A stretch of 64,000 nucleotides of DNA, from contig JBAZOO010000009.1 of the NCBI GenBank assembly GCA_041648735.1, forward strand, positions 1 through 64,000, written 5' to 3'. Source of the DNA: JBAZOO01 sp041648735 (GTDB taxonomy: Bacteria; Verrucomicrobiota; Lentisphaeria; Oligosphaerales; CAITYL01). The notes beneath the pieces are model-generated. The model saw only the letters and a list, made by a program, of their open reading frames with translations, was not told where the DNA came from and did no database searches. Every line of letters starts with the position of its first letter. Positions within the stretch are counted from its first letter, which is position 1. Positions 34,378-41,675 of the stretch are shown one piece after another. A program made the translations under genes and the position numbers.

Positions 34378-35115
34378 ATGCAATCCAATCCAATCATTCT
34401 TATTGCTGTTGTTTGTGGCTTTTTTCTGCTTTTGTTAGGGATGATTGTTTTTGTAGTTCTCTTCATACGGAAAGAATCGGCAGAAAAAGCCAAAATCGCC
34501 CAGTCGTTGGGACTGACCCCAGCGGCAGATACGCAGCAATTATTACAAAAAGTCGCATCCGTTAATGGTATCACCAGCTCTGGGTTATATCGCCTTGAGC
34601 AAGTTTTTCACCGGCATCATGATTCTGGTGAAGATGTGTATTTATTTAGTTTGCACCGCAGTTACTTTAACGAACAAGGCGTTAATCGCGGAAAGCGTCC
34701 AACAGGTTCGCACAAGATGACACTTGAAGCAAGCGTTCTTGCCTTCATATCTTCATCTTGGAAGTTGCCTCGCTTTGTTGCGTTGCCTCGGCTTGGCGGG
34801 GATGGCAAATTGGCTGACATTGGCAATAGCCTGTCAGAAGCGGCGGCAGAAATCAAACAGGAAGTTGTCAAATTCCCGCACATCCCCAACTTGGATGAAC
34901 AATACTTAATTGCCACACCTGAAACGCCCGCTTCGCAGGTAAATCCGCCCGAAAGATTTTTGCGTGTGTTGACTGCCCATCCTAATTTACGTTTGCATGC
35001 TGGCGGCGATACAATAACTCTTTCCTATGCAAATAGTAATTCCCAAATTCCAGATGAAGAAAAGATGAAGCACTTGTATAAAATTGGAATGCAACTGGCG
35101 CAGGAATTGAAATGA
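34378..35115 (+). CDS. Cassette 8: membrane-anchored protein of unknown function
   Basis: A 245-aa protein with an N-terminal transmembrane helix (PIILIAVVCGFFLLLLGMIVFVVL cut by a charge after IRK) and a soluble domain of about 210 residues without a recognised family. AGAAGGAG precedes ATG at 34378. An 86-bp tail follows the stop before attC8, unlike the other cassettes. Confidence 0.78.
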   Translation: MQSNPIILIAVVCGFFLLLLGMIVFVVLFIRKESAEKAKIAQSLGLTPAADTQQLLQKVASVNGITSSGLYRLEQVFHRHHDSGEDVYLFSLHRSYFNEQGVNRGKRPTGSHKMTLEASVLAFISSSWKLPRFVALPRLGGDGKLADIGNSLSEAAAEIKQEVVKFPHIPNLDEQYLIATPETPASQVNPPERFLRVLTAHPNLRLHAGGDTITLSYANSNSQIPDEEKMKHLYKIGMQLAQELK

Positions 35116-35201
35116 GACAATTCTCAATATATGCGGCGGGAGTTGTGCCAGTTTGTAGTGGAAACATTCTTTTAGGGGCGAGTCATGTGCAACCCGAAAA
35201 C

Positions 35202-35324
35202 GCCTAACAAAGCGTGCAGCGGACGGGTGGTACGGTTCCGCCAAAAAGGCATTATCATGACGATGGAAGTTGTCCGTTTCGTTGGCTGGTTCTCACCACC
35301 CGCCGCTAACGCAAGCCGTTCGGT
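35202..35324 (+). other. attC site 8 (cassette 8), long form
   Basis: R'' GCCTAAC at 35202-35208 is complementary to the cassette start GTTAGGC at 34350; R' GTTCGGT at 35318-35324. 123 bp; GCGGACGGGTGGT pairs with ACCACCCGCCGC near the base, and a long loop lies between. Confidence 0.9.
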
Positions 35325-35327
35325 GTA

Positions 35328-35786
35328 ATGACGATGAAGACAATCACATCAATCATCCTCATGATCTTGGTAGCAGTTATCGCCTTGGCGTCCGACAAGC
35401 CCCTGGTACCCGACGGTATCAATCAGATTCTAGGCAGGATCCAGCCGAACATGAGCGAATCGCAGGTCGAGACCCTTATGAAGAAGTACTATCCCGACGT
35501 GAAGAGAACACTCGGGACTTGGTCAGGACAGACGGGATACGTTGATTTCAAGGTCTCGCCCGCTTACACGATTTCAATAGCCGAGTACAATGACCCCAAG
35601 GACTTCAACCTTCGATTCGTTCACGCCGACATGATCATCTACGTCTTTGAGTGGCAGACCAAGACCAGACTCAATCTCTCGTTCTTCAAATGGGATGATG
35701 GCGAGAACAAAGACAAGAAGAACACCGAACCAGCGGGTGGAGCGTCCGGCGCACTCGCGGCGGGCGCGCCGTCCGCTCACCCGTAA
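35328..35786 (+). CDS. Cassette 9: exported protein of unknown function
   Basis: A 152-aa protein with a signal peptide (TITSIILMILVAVIALAS). The segment LVPDGINQILGRIQPNMSESQVETLMKK reads like the start of an outer-membrane-assembly-type (SmpA/BamE-like) repeat, but this is weak. The C-terminal 20 residues overlap attC9. ATG at 35328 lies four bases after attC8; 35334 is an alternative. Confidence 0.7.
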   Translation: MTMKTITSIILMILVAVIALASDKPLVPDGINQILGRIQPNMSESQVETLMKKYYPDVKRTLGTWSGQTGYVDFKVSPAYTISIAEYNDPKDFNLRFVHADMIIYVFEWQTKTRLNLSFFKWDDGENKDKKNTEPAGGASGALAAGAPSAHP

Positions 35787-35794
35787 CGTTAGGC
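35724..35794 (+). other. attC site 9 (cassette 9)
   Basis: R'' ACCGAAC at 35724-35730 is complementary to the cassette start GTTCGGT at 35318; R' GTTAGGC at 35788-35794. 71 bp; GGGTGGAGCG pairs with CGCTCACCC. It overlaps the 3' end of the coding sequence. Confidence 0.88.
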
Positions 35795-35822
35795 GCGCAA
35801 GGGGAGTTCATCGAAGGAGTTC

Positions 35823-36068
35823 GTGCGCCTCCACCAATCAACGCTTCGCAAGGTAGACACGCTTGCAAATGTCTTTGAACGCACAAGCAGCAGAAAGCTC
35901 AAGACAAACTCGTCGTGGGCCGAGCAATATGGATTCACCCCTTCCGTTTTGGCTGAGTGGGCTAAAGAGCACTGGATTGTCAGCCTTGTTGTGGTCGCAG
36001 GAAGCGTGCTTACGGTTGTTCTCAGGGCGTTTGACTTGTGGCATCTCATTGCCCCAGCACCCCCCTAA
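35823..36068 (+). CDS. Cassette 10: small membrane protein
   Basis: An 81-aa protein starting at GTG 35823 after AAGGAG, with one hydrophobic helix (WIVSLVVVAGSVLTVVL) near the C-terminus. The reading frame ends inside attC10, typical of cassettes. Another frame of similar length (35863-36108) is possible, so the choice is moderate. Confidence 0.55.
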   Translation: MRLHQSTLRKVDTLANVFERTSSRKLKTNSSWAEQYGFTPSVLAEWAKEHWIVSLVVVAGSVLTVVLRAFDLWHLIAPAPP

Positions 36069-36122
36069 CAATTCATTCAAGCCGAAGCCGCTTCGCGGCT
36101 CGGCTTAATTCAGGCGTTCGAT
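36063..36122 (+). other. attC site 10 (cassette 10)
   Basis: R'' CCCTAAC at 36063-36069 matches the complement of the cassette start GTTAGGC (35788) at six of seven bases; R' GTTCGAT at 36116-36122. It is a textbook 60-bp site: TTCAAGCCGAAGCCGC pairs with GCGGCTCGGCTTAA. Confidence 0.95.
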
Positions 36123-36202
36123 CACGGAGATAATACATGACAAATGACATGAATTCTGGTCTTGGGCTGGAAAAAGCGCCCGTGTCCTGTCACCGTGCGT
36201 GC

Positions 36203-36332
36203 CCGCCCCGCCCGGAGGCTTGCTTTCCCCGGGCGGCGGGTACAGTGGTTTCTGCTGGCCCCCGCGGCGGAAACCGCCGCCCCGTCCGATTCGGCCGGCA
36301 AACCCGGAAAAACCGTTGAATGACAAGTTGGG
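36203..36332 (+). repeat. Repeat R1, right copy (candidate attI-like site)
   Basis: Second copy of R1, in direct orientation with 29473-29604, ending TGACAAGTTGGGC. The core GTTGGGC (36327-36333) opens the DUF4160 remnant. Between attC10 and this repeat lie about 80 bp with a possible start codon (ATG at 36137) of a gene cut off by the repeat. Confidence 0.5.
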
Positions 36333-36355
36333 CCAAACGGAAAAGGAGAACCACA

Positions 36356-36741
36356 ATGCCAACAATCTCGATGTTTTATGGCATTTTGATACAGATGTAT
36401 TTTTACGACAACAAGAAGCACTAATGTCCCCACCTGCAGGCTGAATGCGGCGAGCACCAGGTGACGGTTGGCATCGAGGATGGCGCCATATTGGCTGGAA
36501 GTCTGCCCACTGCCAATACCAAAGCGATTCCGTTGGATGATTACCGAATTGACATTCTGACCAGCAGTGGCATTTCGGGTGTCTTTGATGTCAAGCCATA
36601 CCTGATAAGGTTCGGCATTCAAAGAACTTGCGAACCAAGCTTATTTTCGTCTGGTGCGGCCTGCGCACCACGGAATTATGTGGCCGAATGAACAAGATTT
36701 TAGTTCGGATACCATTATCTGGGACATCACGAAGTCCCAAC
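36356..36741 (+). pseudogene. Cassette 11: decayed DUF4160-DUF2442 gene pair
   Basis: ATG 36356, after AAGGAG, encodes MPTISMFYGILIQMYFYDN, the standard start of DUF4160 proteins, and stops at TAA 36422. The same frame resumes with HLQAECGEHQVTVGIEDGAI and then joins directly to a DUF2442 sequence (AIPLDDYRIDIL, GVFDVKPYL). After a frameshift near 36610 it goes on as ELANQAYFRLVRP and GIMWPNEQDFSSD. The second half of DUF4160 is deleted. Such pairs are often taken for toxin-antitoxin-like modules, but their role is unknown. This remnant cannot make either protein. Confidence 0.8.
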
Positions 36742-36768
36742 CATCGGCTTCAGCGGACGGCGTTCCGC
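36735..36768 (+). other. Truncated attC remnant at the right end of the array
   Basis: TCCCAAC at 36735-36741 matches the complement of the cassette-11 start GTTGGGC at six of seven bases. It is followed by CATCGGCTTCAGCGGACGGC, the left arm and apex of an attC. The expected right arm (GCTGAAGCCGATGG...) is missing and repeat R2 begins instead. Confidence 0.65.
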
Positions 36769-36818
36769 CGCCCTTGGCGGCCCGTGCCGCTCCGCGGCGC
36801 TCGTGGTGAATAATCAGG
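36767..36818 (+). repeat. Repeat R2, right copy
   Basis: Second copy of R2, direct orientation with 29329-29381. It abuts the broken attC remnant and so defines the array's right edge. Host-like GC content resumes after it. Confidence 0.85.
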
Positions 36819-36930
36819 CGAGGAAGCATTTTCACCGCTTTCCCCTCCCGCCCTTGCCAAGGGTTGGCCGGCGGCTATCTTACCGCCCCGGAAAGCACTG
36901 GATCCCAGCGGCGCCCCCCCCGGAAAAGCC

Positions 36931-37854
36931 ATGTCCCACGAAACCCTTTACCTCGGATTGGACATCGGCGGCACCAAATCCGCCGCCATCGTTGGAACCG
37001 CCACGGGCACGATCCGGGAACGGGCCGAATGGCCCTCCCTTGCCCACCAAGGGCTGGAACCGATGCTGGCCACCATCCTCGAAACCGCCGCGGAAATGGC
37101 CGCCAAGCATCCGGGGCTGGCGGCGGTCGGCGTCTCGATTGGTGGTCCGCTGGACGCCAAGGACGGCGTCATCCAATCCCCGCCGAACCTGCCTGGCTGG
37201 GACAATGTCCCCCTGAAAAGCATCCTGGCGGAAAGGCTCTCCCTGCCGGTGCAGGTCGGGCATGACGCCGCCGCCTGCGCCCTGGCCGAATGCTGCTGGG
37301 GTGCCGCCCAGGGGCTCAACCGCGTCGCCTATCTCACCTGTGGCACCGGCTTCGGCATCGGGCTCGTCTTCGACGGCAAGATCTACTGCGGCGCCCATGG
37401 CCACAACTGCGAAATCGGCCATGCGCGCTATGCGGAGGACGGCCCGGTGGCCTTTGGGAAGGCCGGCAGCTTCGAGGCCTACTGCGCCGGTTCGGCCCTG
37501 GGGCGCATCGCCGCCTGGAAGTTCCCCAACCTCTGGCCAAAGGCGCCGCCCTCCGAGGAAATCAGCAAGCTGGCCAAGGGCGGCCACCCGGAAGCCAGGC
37601 AAGTGGTCGCGATTAATGCCCGGGCCGTCGGGCGGGCCTGCGCCCTGATCGCCGACATGCTGTTCCCGGACATCATCATCCTGGGCAGCCTGGCGAACCA
37701 TCTGGGAAAACTGTGGCTCGACCAGGTGCAGGACGCCTTCGCCGCCGAGGCCCTCCCCGCTGCCCACCAGGCCTGCCGGATCGCCCCGTCGGCGCTGGGC
37801 AAGCGGTTGCAGGACTTTTCGGCCCTCGCCGTGGCCTGCCGCGGCGGCCAGTAG
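36931..37854 (+). CDS. ROK-family sugar kinase or regulator without the zinc motif
   Basis: The 307-aa protein has the phosphate-binding loop LGLDIGGTKSAAIVG at 8-22, VGVSIGGPLDAKDG near 68 and the catalytic-type segment NDAA-equivalent VGHDAAACALAECCWG near 110. The usual ROK zinc site (CxCGxxGCxE) is replaced by VAFGKAGSFEAYC near 170-182, although the preceding EIGH is kept, so the structural zinc site is lost. No DNA-binding domain is present, so it is a kinase rather than a repressor; the sugar is unknown. It begins in host-type DNA directly after the cassette array. Confidence 0.85.
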   Translation: MSHETLYLGLDIGGTKSAAIVGTATGTIRERAEWPSLAHQGLEPMLATILETAAEMAAKHPGLAAVGVSIGGPLDAKDGVIQSPPNLPGWDNVPLKSILAERLSLPVQVGHDAAACALAECCWGAAQGLNRVAYLTCGTGFGIGLVFDGKIYCGAHGHNCEIGHARYAEDGPVAFGKAGSFEAYCAGSALGRIAAWKFPNLWPKAPPSEEISKLAKGGHPEARQVVAINARAVGRACALIADMLFPDIIILGSLANHLGKLWLDQVQDAFAAEALPAAHQACRIAPSALGKRLQDFSALAVACRGGQ

Positions 37855-37875
37855 CCGCCCCCCCCCAGCCACCAA

Positions 37876-37903
37876 CAAAAAAAGGCCGGCACAAGGCCGG
37901 CCT
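37876..37903 (-). terminator. Rho-independent terminator of the porin-glnK-amt unit
   Basis: On the minus strand AGGCCGG, a 7-base loop and CCGGCCT are followed by seven T residues. It lies 30 bp beyond the porin stop codon. In the + direction it also sits just after the ROK gene, but the T-run serves only the minus strand. Confidence 0.9.
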
Positions 37904-37932
37904 GGAAACGGGTGCGCTCCGCGTCGCCTGGC

Positions 37933-38808
37933 TCAGAACGAGTAGGAGAGCTTCACGCCGAAGACCGTCTGGTCGGAACTGGCGTCGGCGTTGGCCGCCG
38001 CCGAGTCACGCAAGGCACGGCTGAGGAAGTTGGAGTGCTTCACATAGGGGGTGATGGTGAAGCCGCCCCCCACCGACCAAGGCAACGCGACGGAGAGGCC
38101 GGCGTCGGCAAACCCCTCCTGGCAGACGCCGAGGTTGCCTTCGTTGCAGGCCTGGTCGGCCCAGGCGACATGGCCGCCGAGCACCAGGGCCAGGACGTCC
38201 GCCGCCGCCTCGCCTTCACCCTTGGAGATCAAGGTGAAGCTGTGGGAGCCGGCAAGATCCACATAGGTGCCGTGGAACTCATCAACGTCATGGTAGACGG
38301 TCAGGGTCGGGCCCAGCGGCAGGTCGGGCAAGCCGATGCCGGCAAAGAGTTCGGCGGTGTCGTCGAGCGTGGTGCCGTCGAAGGTGTACCAGATGACGCC
38401 GCCGGTCACGGCGATGGTGGTGGGCAGCGCCGCGTAGGCCTCCTTGCTGAAGGAATGGCTGTAGGCGAGATTGTAGTCAATCTCTGCAAAGCGCCCTTCC
38501 CGGTTGTTGTAGCGGCCGTCTCCCCAGTCGGTGCTGTCAAGGCTGCCCCAGGCCGAAAGGCTCAACCCTTCCCAGCCGACGGTGATGGCCGGCTGGAAGA
38601 CCGGGTCGGCGTTGAGGCAGAGGCCACGCCAGACGTAGCGGCTGGCGAACTCCGCATCCAGGGTGACGCTGGGCGCCGCGAAGGGCGCCGGGCTCTCCAG
38701 GGCGGGAGCCGCCGCCTCCTGGGCATGGGTGGCGGCGGCGAGGAGGCCGCCGACGGCGACGCCGGCCCGGGCGGCGCGGATCATGGAACGATGCAAGGTG
38801 CGGGACAT
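37933..38808 (-). CDS. Outer-membrane porin-like protein (TorF/Gcw_chp type)
   Basis: A 291-aa exported protein with a signal peptide (AARAGVAVGGLLAAATHAQ) and beta-barrel-like strands: VTLDAEFASRYVWRGLCLNADPVFQPAITVGW near 50-80, LSLSAWGSLD, IDYNLAYSHSF. It ends TVFGVKLSYSF with the terminal Phe usual for outer-membrane barrels. The text resembles the TorF/Gcw_chp family. It is the last gene of an amt-glnK-porin set, which suggests expression with nitrogen limitation; the transported solute is unknown. A paralogue lies at 48162-49070. Confidence 0.8.
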   Translation of the reverse strand: MSRTLHRSMIRAARAGVAVGGLLAAATHAQEAAAPALESPAPFAAPSVTLDAEFASRYVWRGLCLNADPVFQPAITVGWEGLSLSAWGSLDSTDWGDGRYNNREGRFAEIDYNLAYSHSFSKEAYAALPTTIAVTGGVIWYTFDGTTLDDTAELFAGIGLPDLPLGPTLTVYHDVDEFHGTYVDLAGSHSFTLISKGEGEAAADVLALVLGGHVAWADQACNEGNLGVCQEGFADAGLSVALPWSVGGGFTITPYVKHSNFLSRALRDSAAANADASSDQTVFGVKLSYSF

Positions 38809-38901
38809 GGGAGTGGTTCCTTGGGTTGGTTGGCTTGAAGTGGAGCGGAATTGAATGGGCGGCGGGCGGCGGGGACCGCCGCCCGCCCGGCCGGGCCTGG
38901 C

Positions 38902-39243
38902 TCAGCCGATGGCGGCCTTGCCGCGTTCGCCCGTGCGGATCCGGATGCACTCCGGCAGGTCGAGGACGAAGATTTTCCCGTCCCCGATGTTACCGGTGTG
39001 CGCCCCCTTGATGACCGCCTCAATGGTGGACTCCACGAACTCGTCGTTGACGGCGATCTGGAGTTCGACCTTCTTGAGGAGGTTCACCTCGGTCACGGCG
39101 CCGCGGTAGTTCTCGCGATACCCCATCTGCTGGCCGCAGCCGATCACGTTGAGGGCGGTCATCTTGCAGATCTGGTGCTCGAACAAGGTCTGCTTGACGT
39201 CGGTCAGCTTCTCGGGCTGAATCACTGCGATGATCATTTTCAT
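38902..39243 (-). CDS. glnK: Nitrogen regulatory PII protein
   Basis: A 113-aa PII signal protein. The start MKMIIAVIQPEKLTDVKQTL and the T-loop YRENYRG near 42-48 are clear, and the C-terminal part has GKIFVLDLPECIRIRTGERG. It would report nitrogen and energy state and block the ammonium channel. It lies 21 bp downstream of amt. The conventional order is glnK-amtB; here the channel gene comes first. The Tyr usually uridylylated (NYRG) is present. Confidence 0.95.
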   Translation of the reverse strand: MKMIIAVIQPEKLTDVKQTLFEHQICKMTALNVIGCGQQMGYRENYRGAVTEVNLLKKVELQIAVNDEFVESTIEAVIKGAHTGNIGDGKIFVLDLPECIRIRTGERGKAAIG

Positions 39244-39264
39244 GGCTGGTGTCCTTTCATGTCC

Positions 39265-40746
39265 TCACTTCGTCAGGAAGCCCTGGAAGTCGGGGTAGGC
39301 TTCGTTGCCGTGCTCGCCGATGTCCAGCCCCGCAAGTTCCTCCTGGCGGCTCACGCGGATGCCGATGGTCGCCTTGATCGCCAGCCAGAACAGGGTGGAG
39401 ATGCCGAGGGTGAAGCCGCCCACGAGCGCCACGCCCTTGAGCTGCTGCAGGAACTGGGCGCCCGCGCCCAGCCCGGTGGCGGCGCCGGCCACGGCGGCGG
39501 CAATCCCGTCGTCGTAGAACAGCCCCAAGGCCAGGGTGCCCCAGATGCCGTTGACCAGGTGCACGGAGAGCGCGCCGACCGGGTCATCAATCTTCAGCCG
39601 GTCAAAGAACAGGACGGCCAGCACCACCAGCACGCCGGCAATGGCGCCGATCAGGAGGCTGGCGGGGATGGAGACGAACGCGCAGGGCGCGGTCACCGCC
39701 ACCAGGCCGGCCAGCAGCCCGTTGAGGATCATGGAGAGGTCGGGCTTCTTGACGAGGAGCCAGGCGGTCGCCATGGCGGTGAGGCTGCCGGCGACGGCGG
39801 CCATGTTGGTGCTGACCAGCACGTGGGCGATGGCGCTGCCGTCCCCCACCCCCATGGTCGAACCGGGGTTGAACCCGAACCAGCCGAGCCAGAGCACCAG
39901 GGCCCCAAGGGCGGCCGAGGTCATGTTGTGGCCGAGGATGGGGTTGACGCTGCCGTCCGCCTTGTACTTGCCCAGGCGCGGACCGAGGATCAGCGCCCCG
40001 GTCAGCGCCGCCCAGCCGCCCACCGAATGCACGGCCGTCGAGCCGGCAAAGTCACGGAAGTTGCCGAAGAAGGCGCCGAGGCCTGACTCGGCCGGGCTCA
40101 TCCCCAGGATGCCGCCACCCCAGATCCAGTGGCCGGCGACCGGGTAGACGAAGGCCACCAGCAGGAAGCTGAAGAGGAGGAAGGAGACGAACTTGATCCG
40201 CTCCGCCACCGCGCCGGAGACGATCGTCGCGGCCGTGCCAGCAAAGACGAGCTGGAAGAAGAACTTCGCCCACAGCGGGACGCCGCTCCAACTGAGCGCC
40301 GAATAGACGCCCCGGTAGGCGGCGCCCGTGGCCGGCGAGCTGTCGGCGCCGGTGACGAAGAACAGCCCCTTGAGCCCCAGCCACGGCGTGCCGTCACCGA
40401 ACATCAGCCCCCAGCCAATCAGGTAGAAGGAGATGGTGGCGATGGCAAAGACGATGAAGTTCTTGGCCAGGATGTTCACACAGTTCTTGGCCCGCGCCAG
40501 GCCGGTCTCGACCAGGGCAAACCCCATGTTCATGGCGAAGACCAGCATGGCGGCGCCCAGCACCCAGAGGGTGTCGAGCCCCACCCGCAAGTCCCCCGCC
40601 AACGCCTTCAGCCCGGCGGCGGCGTCGGCCGCCCCGGCCGCGGTTGCCGCCACCGGCGCCACTGCCTCCTGGGCATGCGCCCCGGCGACGGCCAGCAGCA
40701 GGAATGCCCCTGCCGCCACGCTCCCTGTCACTCGTTTCCGTTTCAT
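39265..40746 (-). CDS. amt: Ammonium transporter Amt
   Basis: A 493-aa Amt channel. Signal peptide (AGAFLLLAVAGAHAQ) then a 40-residue Ala-rich linker, then eleven membrane helices from LWVLGAAMLVFAMNMGFALVETGLARAKN onward. Channel signatures DFAGSTAVHSVGGWAALTGALILGPR and GHNMTSAALGALVLWLGWFGFNPGS are clear. A short cytoplasmic tail follows. It probably heads a transcript amt-glnK-porin ending at the terminator near 37880. The upstream 325 bp is shared with the divergent LysM gene, with no clear sigma-54 box. Confidence 0.96.
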   Translation of the reverse strand: MKRKRVTGSVAAGAFLLLAVAGAHAQEAVAPVAATAAGAADAAAGLKALAGDLRVGLDTLWVLGAAMLVFAMNMGFALVETGLARAKNCVNILAKNFIVFAIATISFYLIGWGLMFGDGTPWLGLKGLFFVTGADSSPATGAAYRGVYSALSWSGVPLWAKFFFQLVFAGTAATIVSGAVAERIKFVSFLLFSFLLVAFVYPVAGHWIWGGGILGMSPAESGLGAFFGNFRDFAGSTAVHSVGGWAALTGALILGPRLGKYKADGSVNPILGHNMTSAALGALVLWLGWFGFNPGSTMGVGDGSAIAHVLVSTNMAAVAGSLTAMATAWLLVKKPDLSMILNGLLAGLVAVTAPCAFVSIPASLLIGAIAGVLVVLAVLFFDRLKIDDPVGALSVHLVNGIWGTLALGLFYDDGIAAAVAGAATGLGAGAQFLQQLKGVALVGGFTLGISTLFWLAIKATIGIRVSRQEELAGLDIGEHGNEAYPDFQGFLTK

Positions 40747-41071
40747 TGCCTTGCACCTTTCTGGTTGGATTTTTCAGCATCCAGCGGGCGCACCTTGGCG
40801 GATCGCTGTCGCCCAGCCTGTAGACGCAACCATGCCAGCCTTGGCAGAAAATCCACTTCACCTTGATCCCAAAACTGTTGCCGCCAACGCCACCCTTTTT
40901 GTTTGAAACATTTACGTCGCTTTGGCGATTGGCGCAAACATTTTTGTATGACAGTGGCGGGGCGCCGCCGTTTCCTTTTCCGGGAAACCGGATTAGGTTA
41001 CGCCTCTTCACCCCCATCCCACGGGCGGCAGCCGGGCCAAGCGGAGCCGCGCAACGAGGAGGACGACGACC
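40747..41071. other. Divergent promoter region between amt and the LysM lipoprotein gene
   Basis: A 325-bp stretch with no gene. It is AT-richer at 40860-40960 and holds AAACATTT twice (about 31 bp apart), which may be promoter or operator elements for either gene. I do not see the spacing of a sigma-54 site. Confidence 0.4.
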
Positions 41072-41662
41072 ATGAAACGGATGCGAATCCTGGCGGCCAT
41101 GCTGGGTCTGGCCGTGGCCGGCACCGGCTGCGTGACGCTGGAGACGCCAGCGGAACGGGAGGATCGGGAGCAGCAGCTCACCCGCCTGCAGTACAACGTC
41201 CAGGCCCTGCTCAACGAGCGCGCCCAGGTGGCCGCCCTGCTGACCGAGGCCCGGGAGGATAATAGCCGGCTGGACGCGGAACTCGGGCAGCTCGCCCGCC
41301 GCCTGGACCTGGTGGAGCGGCAGTACGCCACCGCCGATGCCAACTACAAGCGCCAGCTCACCGATCTCCAAGGGCTGCTGGCCAAGGAATCGCAGGCCCG
41401 GGCGACGGCGATCAAGGAAATGGGCTCCAGCGTCTCCAAGACCATGGCCGACATGCTCAAGGAGCAGGAGAAGCGGATCGTCCAATCCCTGATCAAGTCA
41501 ACCTCCGCCGCCGCCCAGGGCGACTACATCGTCAAGCGGGGCGACAACCTGACGCTGATCGCCCAGGCGTTCAACGTCTCGATCCAAAGTCTGATGCGGG
41601 CCAACGGCCTGACCTCCTCCAACCTGCGGGAAGGGCAACGGCTGACCATCCCCAAGCAATGA
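41072..41662 (+). CDS. LysM-domain lipoprotein with coiled coil
   Basis: The 196-aa protein begins with a lipoprotein signal (LGLAVAGTGC, lipobox Cys near 20). The middle (25-140) is coiled-coil, with EREDREQQLTRLQYNVQAL and RLDAELGQLARRLDLVERQ. A C-terminal LysM domain follows (DYIVKRGDNLTLIAQAFNVSIQSLMRANGL) that would bind peptidoglycan. A lipoprotein tethering the outer membrane to the wall fits. ATG at 41072 lies near GAGGAGGAC. The Lrp gene begins 13 bp after its stop. Confidence 0.9.
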   Translation: MKRMRILAAMLGLAVAGTGCVTLETPAEREDREQQLTRLQYNVQALLNERAQVAALLTEAREDNSRLDAELGQLARRLDLVERQYATADANYKRQLTDLQGLLAKESQARATAIKEMGSSVSKTMADMLKEQEKRIVQSLIKSTSAAAQGDYIVKRGDNLTLIAQAFNVSIQSLMRANGLTSSNLREGQRLTIPKQ

Positions 41663-41675
41663 GGGTTCTGCCACC

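Larger units (their letters stand above)
29599..36768 (+). mobile_element. Integron gene-cassette array (CALIN-like: attC sites, no integrase gene in the window)
   Basis: Ten attC sites and one truncated site separate single + strand genes, all in the same direction. Each cassette starts at the base after the G of GTTRRRY. The TTRRRY start is the exact complement of the R'' core at the end of the same cassette for cassettes 1-9 and has one mismatch for cassette 10. This is the rule expected for circularised integron cassettes. The segment is visibly AT-richer than the host, its genes are unrelated to one another and most are unknown. No tyrosine integrase with an IntI-like context lies within the window; xerC at 49 kb is the housekeeping type. 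Confidence 0.93.

Noticed and set aside
40747..41071. Sigma-54/NtrC promoter before amt
   Set aside because: TGGCAT and TTGCG are present, but the GG-to-GC spacing is wrong.
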